Source of the DNA: Sulfurirhabdus autotrophica
GTDB lineage: Bacteria; Pseudomonadota; Gammaproteobacteria; Burkholderiales; SMCO01
Length of the DNA stretch: 64,000 nucleotides
Assembly (NCBI RefSeq): GCF_004346685.1
Contig: NZ_SMCO01000002.1
Location: 1 to 64,000, forward strand
Direction of reading: 5' to 3'
This document shows positions 38,059 through 45,822 of this stretch, piece after piece. The translations under genes were made by a program, and so were the position numbers. The notes under the pieces are model-generated. The model saw only the letters and a list, made by a program, of their open reading frames with translations. It was not told where the DNA came from and did no database searches. Every line of letters begins with the position of its first letter. The stretch's first letter is position 1.

Positions 38059-38901
38059 ATGAAGAACGTAGCTCACATTTCATGTATCCAAATTCTTAGC
38101 CGCCTTGCTGTCTACGCACTGCTCACAATTATATTGCCAGTAGCCACCAACGTTACATACGCGGCAGAACCGTCGATTGATATTTCATTCGGCACGCAAA
38201 AGCAACACCTTACCCGCACAGAACTACTCAGGCTCCCTGCCCTACGAACCATTAAAGTTCGAAGCGACATAGTATATAAACGCACAACAAGCTATCAGGC
38301 CATACCTTTATCCGCATTGATCACATCGATGCCGCTCATCGAATCAGTACAGTTTACTGCGCTAGATGGATTTGTAGCCAATATTCCCGGTAGCTTGCTT
38401 ACCAGCGAAGCACAACCATGGTTGGCAATAGAACAGGCTAATAAAGGATGGCCACCATTAAAGTCGGGAAGCAGCAGCGCAGGGCCATTCTATTTGGTAT
38501 GGCTAGCGCCTGAAAAAGCGGGTATCTCACCTGAGCAGTGGCCGTATCAGATTGCAAAAATTTCGGAAGCAGCGCCACTGGAAAAACGCTACCCGCAAAT
38601 TCTGCCGAAGACCGAAGCGAACAGCCCTGAGCAACGCGGAATGCATGTGTTTATTGCCAACTGTGCGACATGTCACAAGATGAATGGCGGCGGCGATGCG
38701 GCGGTGGGACCGGATCTAAACATTCCTTTAAGCCCCACCGAATATTTCAAGGAACCATTTTTACGCAAACTGATTCGCGACCCGACATCGGTACGAAACT
38801 GGAATAGGCTCGCCATGCCTGGATTTACACCGTCTGTGTTGAGCGATACGCAGCTGGACGAACTTTTATCCTATCTTCAACAGATGGCAATTCAGCGCTA
38901 A
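38059..38901 (+). CDS. Monohaem cytochrome c with N-terminal molybdopterin-domain-like region
   Basis: The 280-residue protein has a signal peptide (to about residue 35), a ~140-residue N-terminal domain, and a C-terminal class I cytochrome c domain with CATCH (202-206) and a likely axial Met in RLAMPGFTP (Met 253). The N-terminal part (TRTELLRLPALRTI... AIPLSALI ... FTALDGFVANIP) resembles a stripped sulfite-oxidase-type fold, but I see no molybdenum-ligating Cys, so cofactor binding is doubtful. It is co-directional with the ferredoxin-flavoprotein and probably a periplasmic electron carrier of the same system. Confidence 0.8.
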   Translation: MKNVAHISCIQILSRLAVYALLTIILPVATNVTYAAEPSIDISFGTQKQHLTRTELLRLPALRTIKVRSDIVYKRTTSYQAIPLSALITSMPLIESVQFTALDGFVANIPGSLLTSEAQPWLAIEQANKGWPPLKSGSSSAGPFYLVWLAPEKAGISPEQWPYQIAKISEAAPLEKRYPQILPKTEANSPEQRGMHVFIANCATCHKMNGGGDAAVGPDLNIPLSPTEYFKEPFLRKLIRDPTSVRNWNRLAMPGFTPSVLSDTQLDELLSYLQQMAIQR

Positions 38902-39112
38902 TATTGTAAATGAGTGATTTGGCGTTAATTGGCATATTATCCAGCAGCGTTGGATCCTGACAAGTTACTCACTGACAGCTCTCATTCGCAGGCACAGATC
39001 AACAAAAAGTGACCGTAGCTGGTACACTGCAGGAATTGCATTCTGCTAACAGCGTGCCGCAAAGTCGTCATTCATCGTTAACCGAATTCTGGCGGTAGCG
39101 GCAGACCGCTTT

Positions 39113-39518
39113 GGCCGATTATGCACAGCGCTTGATTATGAGAAGTAGCGAGGTAGTTTTTCGCTAGAGTGGTTGTTGGGAGCGGCCCCGACGTTGATTG
39201 ACAACTGCGAGCGCTTAACATAATTTCCACTTTTGTTTGGACTGAGATGTAACGGACAACGGACTGTTATGTAACACATCTCTTTCCATCAGGCCGAGTG
39301 TATCCCCAACCAGGCTGCCCTGTCGGTGAAGTCCTGTGCATTTGAATTATGAACGCCTGCCAAAATCCATCGTTATCGTCCGCCTTGCTCACAGGTGGAT
39401 GGCCTTATGGCTCGGTGATTATGTGAAGATCGAAATTCGTGCTTGCCGTGGCAAATCAGCGTTTGGTGCGCATTTTGATCCTTCACTTGACATAATCAAG
39501 CACTGTGCATAATCGGCC
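39113..39518. repeat. Inverted repeat pair bounding ~400 bp
   Basis: 39113..39140 and 39491..39518 are 28-base inverted copies with one mismatch (core GATTATGCACAG.GCTTGATT). Shorter related motifs (GATTATGTGAAG near 39417; TTATGTGAAG in the adjacent palindrome) recur between and beside them. The arrangement resembles clustered tyrosine-recombinase binding sites or the ends of a small non-coding element. Confidence 0.6.
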
Positions 39519-39544
39519 TTATGTGAAGCTTCACATAAGGCCGA
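39513..39544. repeat. Perfect 32-bp palindrome
   Basis: Each 16-base arm reads TCGGCCTTATGTGAAG and meets its exact complement with no loop. It overlaps the right inverted-repeat arm by six bases. No T-run follows, so it is not a simple terminator. Confidence 0.8.
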
Positions 39545-39764
39545 GATATTATCGTTGACATGATTCGCATTTGGATATCTTGGGGGCAAGCATTACATCC
39601 CTAACCAAAGTTACTGGAATCGAATTTTTTGGAGGTAGTAACAAAGCTGAAATGAAATCGACTCAGGTACCTTTGATTTTGTTATTTTCTGCTCTAGACT
39701 CGGCAATATGCAGCATATTTACATCAGATGCAGTATAATTATGCACTTTATTTAATTGTTTGCC

Positions 39765-39835
39765 GCCCCAGTGGTGGCTTAGGTATACGACCGTTAATTC
39801 ACAGGCCGTAGATTCGAAGCCTACTCGGGGAGCCA
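39765..39835 (+). pseudogene. Decayed tRNA-Asn-like sequence
   Basis: The 71-base stretch keeps recognisable tRNA parts: a D-loop-like GCTTAGGTA, a GTTAA anticodon-loop-like core, a T arm GTAGATTCGAAGCCTAC with four of five pairs, and an encoded GCCA end after CGGGGA. Acceptor pairing is limited to CCCC/GGGG, and the anticodon stem does not form. It is too damaged to call a working tRNA. Confidence 0.4.
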
Positions 39836-39853
39836 GACATAGCAAGCAATCAG

Positions 39854-39879
39854 GCCATCCTTTGAGGTGGCTTTTTTTT
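39854..39879 (+). terminator. Intrinsic terminator after the tRNA-like remnant
   Basis: GCCATCC and GGTGGC pair around TTTGA with one bulged T, followed by eight T residues. Confidence 0.65.
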
Positions 39880-40044
39880 CGAGCGGATCAGTCTCTGACT
39901 GCCAGCGACGATGTGTTCAAGAAAGACTCGGACGCAAGACATGATCGCTTCAAAGCTGTATTGGCAGTCTAGGAGTCCAGTGGGTAATCCCTTCAGCGAG
40001 ATGGGATCCCAGTGGGTTTCAACAAATATTAAGGAGCAATACCA

Positions 40045-40593
40045 GTGACCAACGCACAACGCAAAGCACTCAGTCGCATGGCTGAAATGAATTCATCAAG
40101 TAACGACAGCAAACCTGAACCAACGCACAGTAGCGCGTTCTGCCCGCATGAGGCAGGCGCGTATTACCTTGCGACAGTGGGAACTGTCGGCAAGGTCATC
40201 AACCTATTCGCCAAGGAAATCGAGCCGCCCGTTTACACATACGCCATCACCACCATTCATTTTGAACAGGATCCCGATACCGGCAAATGGATATGGTTCG
40301 ATAGTAAAGAAAAGCTATCACCACGCAAAAACCAGGATGGTTGGCGTCTTGGCAGCAAGAAGTTATATGACACACGCGAAGGCGCAGAGGCTGAGCTTCA
40401 GCGCATGATGGTCAAAAACGGTGACCGGGTGACCAAGGTACATGACCTGCCAGATGATATGACTAAACTGAAAAAGATCCGTAGTACCCACCATCCAGAC
40501 CGCAACAACCCCGATTCCGATCATGATCTCTATCAAGCTGTTATCGAGAAAATTGACAGGATGCGTGCGGTGAGTTTGAGAACCACACCGTAG
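40045..40593 (+). CDS. Uncharacterised protein with J-domain-like C-terminus
   Basis: The 182-residue soluble protein starts at GTG, with AAGGAG eight bases before it. I recognise no family for the first 130 residues, which include an aromatic-rich segment (YTYAITTIHFEQDPDTGKWIWF). The C-terminal part, LKKIRSTHHPDRNNPDSDHD followed by YQAVIEKIDRMR, resembles helix II, the HPD loop and helix III of a DnaJ domain, but helix I is not obvious. It sits alone in an accessory region between two terminators. It may belong to a mobile element. Confidence 0.6.
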   Translation: MTNAQRKALSRMAEMNSSSNDSKPEPTHSSAFCPHEAGAYYLATVGTVGKVINLFAKEIEPPVYTYAITTIHFEQDPDTGKWIWFDSKEKLSPRKNQDGWRLGSKKLYDTREGAEAELQRMMVKNGDRVTKVHDLPDDMTKLKKIRSTHHPDRNNPDSDHDLYQAVIEKIDRMRAVSLRTTP

Positions 40594-40606
40594 CCTGACC
40601 GAGTAC

Positions 40607-40631
40607 CCCACCTTTGCCCGGTGGGTTTTTT
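40607..40631 (+). terminator. Intrinsic terminator of the J-like gene
   Basis: CCCACC and GGTGGG pair around a seven-base loop and are followed by six T residues, 14 bases after the stop codon at 40593. The rest of the gap to 40989 shows no gene. Confidence 0.85.
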
Positions 40632-40989
40632 CATGGCAAAGCATCGCACAGTTTCACCTTCTTTGGATTGCTTTTTGTGAAATTCACATTTCCCGATAAT
40701 CGTTCGGAACCTAAGGGGCGGAGCCCAAATGAATTTGTGAAAAGAATAGAGCTCCGTCCCAAGCAGTTCGATTGTGACTGTTCAGGTGAAGCGAACATTG
40801 TGGCAGGTAACGCCGACATCATTTTCATAACCTCTTCAGTGTTTCCTTAGGCCGACTTTGAGACACCTTCAACTCTAAACGAAAACTGCCATTTGGCACG
40901 CTAGAGAATGGCAGAACACATTCGAAATGCAAAATACCATGATTAAATTTAAGAAGCCCAGTGTAAAAACCAGGCCTTTTAAACGTTAA

Positions 40990-41167
40990 TGTCCGACAGA
41001 CTTTATTGTTTTATATTGATCTAAAACAATAAAGTCTATCGAAAACGAAACTCATAGCTATTTGATTTCTATGGCAGTTGAAAATTAACAAAATCATTGC
41101 AAAGTCTGTCGGATTATCAATAAAAGCACTCCGACAAAAACACTTTTACAATATAGTCTGTCGGACA
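40990..41167. mobile_element. 178-bp mini-element with Tn7-like end motifs
   Basis: Both tips read TGTCCGACAGACT inward (40990 rightwards; 41167 leftwards). Inside are further copies of the same motif: one at the left tip (40990..41013) and three in the opposite orientation at 41022..41041, 41089..41113 and 41143..41167. The ACAATAAAGTCT core recalls TnsB-binding repeats of Tn7. No gene fits inside, so it would be non-autonomous. No clear five-base target duplication is present. Confidence 0.55.
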
Positions 41168-41250
41168 TAGGCTACAAGCCAGTTTCTAGCCACATGTAGC
41201 TGATAAATAATATCTACAAAATATTTGCGTATGTCAGCTTTGTTGGTAGG
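41168..41250. repeat. Flank of the mini-element shared with 2.2 kb
   Basis: The ~80 bases right of the mini-element match, in inverted orientation, the sequence at 2217..2304 at most positions. The repeated unit is therefore larger than the 178-base element. The remaining 41251..41383 shows nothing I can name. Confidence 0.6.
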
Positions 41251-41383
41251 CGTACCGCCATACCTGACCCTAAGCAGGCAGTCATGTTGAAGAAACTTGA
41301 AACGCTAATATCTCTGATAATTTTGCATTAATGGCAGGCAACATCCAGTTTTAATAGCGTTGTCCAAACATATCTCAAAAGCC

Positions 41384-41692
41384 TTATTCAACTGCTGGCA
41401 AGTCAAAAAAAAGTGAATCCGACTCATTTAACCAACTATTTTCAGGTGCAATCGAAGCAAGCTGCAAGGCATTAGGCAAGTCGCCCATCTTCGAAGTGTA
41501 GCTAGCAAGACGCCACTCTTTCAGGAGATGGAGCGCAAGTTCAAACGCGTCATAGGGTAATTCATATAACTTCACCAATCTGAATTCTAAACCAGCATCC
41601 AGGGCAGTTAGAAGCTCGCCTAGCGTGTTAGCCGCTTCTGTGCCTTCGTTTTTCAAAAGGTACCTGTTAAATTTTATAAGCAGTTTATCCAT
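41384..41692 (-). CDS. Small hypothetical protein
   Basis: A ~102-residue acidic, helical protein (MDKLLIKFNRYLLKNEG...) without signal peptide or membrane helix; no family is recognised. It begins at ATG 41692, with GGAGA nine to ten bases upstream, and lies at the end of the TonB/porin operon, 56 bases after the ankyrin gene. Co-transcription is likely from spacing alone. The upstream in-frame TTG 41707 would itself include the ribosome-binding sequence and is rejected. Confidence 0.6.
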   Translation of the reverse strand: MDKLLIKFNRYLLKNEGTEAANTLGELLTALDAGLEFRLVKLYELPYDAFELALHLLKEWRLASYTSKMGDLPNALQLASIAPENSWLNESDSLFFDLPAVE

Positions 41693-41747
41693 TGCCGGTG
41701 TCTCCAAATTTGCTACAAATAACTACAGATACCTAACTGGCGCGTAC

Positions 41748-42509
41748 TTATTCAATAGCACCGGACTGCTTTAACATATTTGCAATCGCGGATTGATTCA
41801 TCGCATTTGCCCAGTGCAGAGGCGTGTAGCCTTGAGTTCGCAAATTCGGATTAGCACCATTTGCCAACAAAAGTGGTATTAATTCATCCGTCCCTTCCAT
41901 CACATCCCAAAAAACAACAGATCGACCTTCTTTATCAAGGACATTAAGTTCCGGTGATTTCTTCAATATATTTTTTGTTAACGCTATATCACCGTTCTTA
42001 ACTGCCAACATGACTGGCGTCATACCCTCACGATTGAGAGTGTTCACATCCGCGCCGTGTTGCAACAGCAAATCAGCAATTTTCGAGTATCCCAATTCAA
42101 TGGCGTTAGACAATGCCGAATTACCATCATCGTTAATTGCATCAACATCCGCGCCAGCTTTCAAGAGTATTTTCACCATGCTTAAATCACCACGTAATGC
42201 GGCAATACCCAGCGGTGTAAATCCTGAACTTCCTTTAGTATTCACAGGGACATTCTCATCCAGCATGAACCGCAGCATTGTTTGATTACCACCGGTAGCA
42301 GCCAGCAATACAGCATTGTTTCCTGAAGCATCCGTCGCCTGTGGGTTGGCACCCATTCCAATCAACATTTTTACCAGTCGCATGTCACCTTGCCCTGCAG
42401 CCTCCATCAAATTAAGATCATTTTCAGTAGCTGACCATGATGGATTTGAGGCCAACATACTAATGGCGCACATAAGCAAGGTCAAATTTCGCAGATTGTT
42501 ATATTTCAT
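41748..42509 (-). CDS. Exported ankyrin-repeat protein
   Basis: The 253-residue protein has a signal peptide (LTLLMCAISMLASNPSWSA) followed by about six to seven ankyrin repeats (e.g. GFTPLGIAALRGDLSMVKIL, GNSALSNAIELGYSKIADLL). It is therefore a periplasmic or surface protein-interaction scaffold. It overlaps the coiled-coil gene by four bases (ATGA), so the two are probably made together. No catalytic domain is seen. Confidence 0.85.
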   Translation of the reverse strand: MKYNNLRNLTLLMCAISMLASNPSWSATENDLNLMEAAGQGDMRLVKMLIGMGANPQATDASGNNAVLLAATGGNQTMLRFMLDENVPVNTKGSSGFTPLGIAALRGDLSMVKILLKAGADVDAINDDGNSALSNAIELGYSKIADLLLQHGADVNTLNREGMTPVMLAVKNGDIALTKNILKKSPELNVLDKEGRSVVFWDVMEGTDELIPLLLANGANPNLRTQGYTPLHWANAMNQSAIANMLKQSGAIE

Positions 42510-43144
42510 TGCAAGCTACTGCTTTTATCTACCCGTTGCATATCAAGTTTATCTCTGTAATCACTCACAGCAGACTCGATTTTTACACTTTCAATTTGCG
42601 TAAAAGGTTCATTTTGTAAAAGCGAGTCCAGGAAACCTTTATTCTTATATTTCTCTAGCAATTCGACATTCAGCTCATACAGCGTAATGTTTTTCTTCTC
42701 ACATGAAGCTAATGATTGACCACGTGTCGCTAAAGAAGCTTCCAGTTTTACTTTTTCTTGTGAAGCGATTTCCTGATCAACTGCGGATTTTTTTAGCAGT
42801 GCAGCTAGATTGGTGTCCGTTAAACTCAGTTTTGCTTTTAAGCTATCATTCTCAACGCGCAACTTTTCAAATTCCTTCTCAACTGCATTTTTACCCCGAT
42901 TGGCACGCGCAGCCTCATCTTTTAAACCGCCCGACTGAGAAGTTAATTCACTTAACTGTTTGGCAAGGTCGCTTTTTTCCTGCTCAAGCACTGATTTTTC
43001 TTCTGCTGCCTTTTTCTGTATCAGTTGAATTTTGCGCATGGCTTCCCGTTCGGGATCCCTTTTTGCTGCTAAAGAAGGGCCAGCAAACATTAAACATACC
43101 AAAATTATCGAAAGAGTCGTAAAACCAGATTTAGAATTTCGCAT
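42506..43144 (-). CDS. Exported coiled-coil protein
   Basis: A ~212-residue protein with a signal peptide (LSIILVCLMFAGPSLAA) and a long coiled coil (residues ~30-150) rich in Glu, Lys and Leu, including EEKSVLEQEKSDLAKQLSEL. The start at 43144 overlaps the end of the porin gene by 14 bases; an in-frame GTG at 43186 would overlap it more. It resembles periplasmic scaffold proteins that accompany TonB systems, but I cannot name a family. Confidence 0.7.
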   Translation of the reverse strand: MRNSKSGFTTLSIILVCLMFAGPSLAAKRDPEREAMRKIQLIQKKAAEEKSVLEQEKSDLAKQLSELTSQSGGLKDEAARANRGKNAVEKEFEKLRVENDSLKAKLSLTDTNLAALLKKSAVDQEIASQEKVKLEASLATRGQSLASCEKKNITLYELNVELLEKYKNKGFLDSLLQNEPFTQIESVKIESAVSDYRDKLDMQRVDKSSSLQ

Positions 43145-44663
43145 TGAGATCAACCTGTAATACATCAATTGCCAGTGGCGGACCATCTATTGCATCAGCA
43201 CTCATATAACGCATACTGAGCCAGGCATTTTTTCCGATACCGTAATTTCCACCAACAAAATAACCTTTGGTATCGGTACCGCCCAAATGAAAGTCTGAGT
43301 CAGTGAATGCGTCCAGCACTGCATCACGCTCTAGATGCCGGTAACCAACATAAGCTTGCCAATCCCCCAGCTTATAGGTATCCAGCATGCCAAGAGTGAC
43401 TTTTGTCTGGTAACCCTTCACCCTAGGCTCAATATCCTGTCCAGTGCGCTGTAATATTTCGGAACGGTTAAACCCGACGTTTTTTACGTAATCTCCGGTT
43501 ACAACCACATGAACCGGATCAAATGCGGCAAAATCTGCTGAAGCGGTTAAATTGATTTCACGGAAATTTGAAGATAGCGCCCAAAGATTCGTAGCGGGAT
43601 TTCCGTCGTTATCAATATTAAATACCGAGTTTCCCTTCTGGCGAAATTGCGGGGCAGTCCCGTTGAAATTAGAGGAATTAAGAACTGCATTTGGTTTCCC
43701 CGCCACATTCATATACTGATAATAGGCAAGCCCCACCTTGAATTTCGACTGGTTATCAGAGATCCATTCTCCCCCACCCTGAATACCATATAGCCACTTG
43801 CTTTTTGCTTTTACCGTGTCAGAAGATTCTATTTCCTGCAAAGGGAATGCGCCACCCGTTAAGAATCCTGTCAGATTGTCTGTAATGCGTGGTTTTAATG
43901 TGGCTGCTACACCTTCAAAATTCAAATCCTTATCCCATACCAGGTCTGTAGAAAACCATGGGTTAGGAATACGACCTCCCGAAGCACTCAGCCAGCGATA
44001 AGGGTCATATTTCAAGTAAACCTGATCAAACATCACGCTGTATTTGTTAAATGAAGTGCCCAGCGTTTGATTAGTGGAAACAGGGTCCGTGGTATTTCCA
44101 GTAGTCAGCCTCAAGCCAGCAACAAGATCATCTGTCACTTTAGCTTTCACGTTTAGTCTGGCACGTAATCGTAATCTCTCCCTGTCTTCTGATGTGTTAT
44201 TAATATTAATTCCGAATGGCGCCAGCTGCGTAGGCGTAAAATTGTCTTTCTGAAATATATCCTTCTGATAACGTAAACGTACATCTCCATCCAGTTTGAA
44301 TCTTCCCACCCAATCAGGCAATGCACCTGGATCTCCCCACCGTTCATTTTTAGCCTGGGCCAATACTTCATGTTTAATCTGCTCGCGAATTTCCTTTTTA
44401 ACTGACTCAGGCACATAAGGCACACGAATCACGCCTGCTTCAGTTTTACTAGAGAAAGCATCAGTTACAGGAGACGCAGCCGCACGGGTTATCAAAGCTT
44501 CGGCCTGTTTTTTAGGCAGCAATCCCTGATCCACTAACGCCTGAATTAAATTCAGTGTTGTCTGCCGTAATGCTTCCAGCTCTTCTTTTTCACCAGCTGA
44601 GGCGCCTTGACAAGCAAGCGCTAAGGACACAGCCAATACGAGTTTTTTGGTTTTGAAATTCAT
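43131..44663 (-). CDS. Outer-membrane porin with N-terminal coiled region
   Basis: The 510-residue protein has a signal peptide (LVLAVSLALACQGASA), a helical segment of ~90 residues, and a C-terminal barrel of alternating strands ending in LQVDLNAKF, with the terminal Phe expected for outer-membrane insertion. It fits the 'putative porin' family of beta- and gammaproteobacteria. Its position after exbB-exbD-tonB suggests it is a partner in uptake, though it lacks the plug domain of a TonB-dependent receptor. Confidence 0.85.
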   Translation of the reverse strand: MNFKTKKLVLAVSLALACQGASAGEKEELEALRQTTLNLIQALVDQGLLPKKQAEALITRAAASPVTDAFSSKTEAGVIRVPYVPESVKKEIREQIKHEVLAQAKNERWGDPGALPDWVGRFKLDGDVRLRYQKDIFQKDNFTPTQLAPFGININNTSEDRERLRLRARLNVKAKVTDDLVAGLRLTTGNTTDPVSTNQTLGTSFNKYSVMFDQVYLKYDPYRWLSASGGRIPNPWFSTDLVWDKDLNFEGVAATLKPRITDNLTGFLTGGAFPLQEIESSDTVKAKSKWLYGIQGGGEWISDNQSKFKVGLAYYQYMNVAGKPNAVLNSSNFNGTAPQFRQKGNSVFNIDNDGNPATNLWALSSNFREINLTASADFAAFDPVHVVVTGDYVKNVGFNRSEILQRTGQDIEPRVKGYQTKVTLGMLDTYKLGDWQAYVGYRHLERDAVLDAFTDSDFHLGGTDTKGYFVGGNYGIGKNAWLSMRYMSADAIDGPPLAIDVLQVDLNAKF

Positions 44664-44718
44664 GGTACTCCAGTTTCAATATATCTATCAGCAATGCAAA
44701 TGACTGAAAGTGAAAATT

Positions 44719-45381
44719 TTATGTTCTTGAACTGATACGCAACTTAACAGGTTGTGGCATATCATCCGGCGGCATATCTCTTAATGGCGGCATCGCTGTC
44801 AATGCAACCTTGATTGCAGCATCTGTTTCGGGATTCCCGCTCGACCCTGTTAACTCAAAGTGATCAAGGCTTCCATCATGTTTAAGCCATACTTTTACAA
44901 TTGCCTTGTAATCCCCGTTACGCAGGCGTTTATCCTTGGCAAGCGCCTCCTGTATTCGTTGCTTGAGCAAGCCGGTATATCCTGAAAACTTACCCCCGCC
45001 ACCGCCAAACAAATCTCTCCCCCCTTTTTTACCAATCAACCCGAAACCGTCTGCTCCTAGGCCACCATCAGCATCAACGCCCAGATCTTTACCTGCGGGA
45101 GTATCGTCTTGTGTTTGTTGTGGTGTTTCTGGTTCTGGCTGAGGTTGATCGATTTTCACCTCTTCTTTCTTGATTTCTGGTTCAGGCGGTTTTTCTTCTG
45201 GTTTGGGTGGAGGAGGAGGTGGCGGTCTAAGCAGCGATATTTGCTGAACTACCGGTTTTTTTACCGGTGAATCCGAATTCAACATACTGCGCACAAACAA
45301 GAAAAACAATGCTGCCAAACCAACAAATCCGGCCCCTATCAATACTTTTTTCAATACCCTGTTATTCTTTTCATTAGTCAT
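44719..45381 (-). CDS. TonB-family energy transducer
   Basis: The 220-residue protein has an N-terminal membrane helix (VLIGAGFVGLAALFFLFV), a Pro/Glu/Lys-rich periplasmic spacer (PPPPPPPKPEEKPPEPEIKKEE), a Gly-rich stretch and a C-terminal TonB-like domain (YKAIVKVWLKHDGSLDHFELTGSSGNPETD). It would transmit proton-motive energy from ExbB/ExbD to an outer-membrane protein. No TonB-dependent receptor is present in the window. Confidence 0.88.
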   Translation of the reverse strand: MTNEKNNRVLKKVLIGAGFVGLAALFFLFVRSMLNSDSPVKKPVVQQISLLRPPPPPPPKPEEKPPEPEIKKEEVKIDQPQPEPETPQQTQDDTPAGKDLGVDADGGLGADGFGLIGKKGGRDLFGGGGGKFSGYTGLLKQRIQEALAKDKRLRNGDYKAIVKVWLKHDGSLDHFELTGSSGNPETDAAIKVALTAMPPLRDMPPDDMPQPVKLRISSRT

Positions 45382-45402
45382 ACATGCGCACTCAGTACAA
45401 CC

Positions 45403-45807
45403 CTATTTGACCAGACGCTGGGTTACTAATCCAAGCTGGGTGATATCAAGCCGCCCCAACAATTCCAACACTTCAACTACCTTATCGTATTGAACATGCG
45501 CATCCCCTTTGATCACCACGGGAAAATCAGGTGTCACAGCCTTCATCTGCTGCAGGCGTGTTTCCAGTTCGGCCAATGTCACAGGGTAGGTATCCAGAAA
45601 AATCTGTCCATCCTCGGCTATTGTGACTGCCTTGGTACTGGGTTTGGCCAAACTTGGCGAGGAACTTGCCTTGGGCAAATTCACCTTAATGCCTTGCACT
45701 GAAGCGGTTGTCATGATGATAAAGATAATCAACAATACGTACGCCAAATCCAGCATGGGCGTAATATTGATTTCGTCATACGGTTGATTTTCTGCCTGAA
45801 CCTTCAT
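45403..45807 (-). CDS. exbD: ExbD-family biopolymer transport protein
   Basis: A 134-residue protein with a single N-terminal helix containing the essential Asp (INITPMLDLAYVLLIIFIIM) and a periplasmic ExbD/TolR domain. With ExbB it forms the proton-driven motor for TonB. It is 15 bases downstream of the ExbB fusion and 21 bases upstream of tonB. Confidence 0.92.
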   Translation of the reverse strand: MKVQAENQPYDEINITPMLDLAYVLLIIFIIMTTASVQGIKVNLPKASSSPSLAKPSTKAVTIAEDGQIFLDTYPVTLAELETRLQQMKAVTPDFPVVIKGDAHVQYDKVVEVLELLGRLDITQLGLVTQRLVK

Positions 45808-45822
45808 GTTTTTTCCTTACTG

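Larger units (their letters stand above)
38902..40044. other. Gene-free accessory stretch with repeats and RNA-like remnants
   Basis: No credible protein gene is found in 1.1 kb. It contains a 28-base inverted repeat pair, a 32-base palindrome, a decayed tRNA-Asn-like sequence followed by a terminator, and a TATAAT at 39735. Composition and motifs suggest leftovers of an integrated element. Confidence 0.55.

Noticed and set aside
39760-39972. 70-codon ORF across the tRNA-like remnant
   Set aside because: It reads through the T arm and the intrinsic terminator and has no ribosome-binding site.
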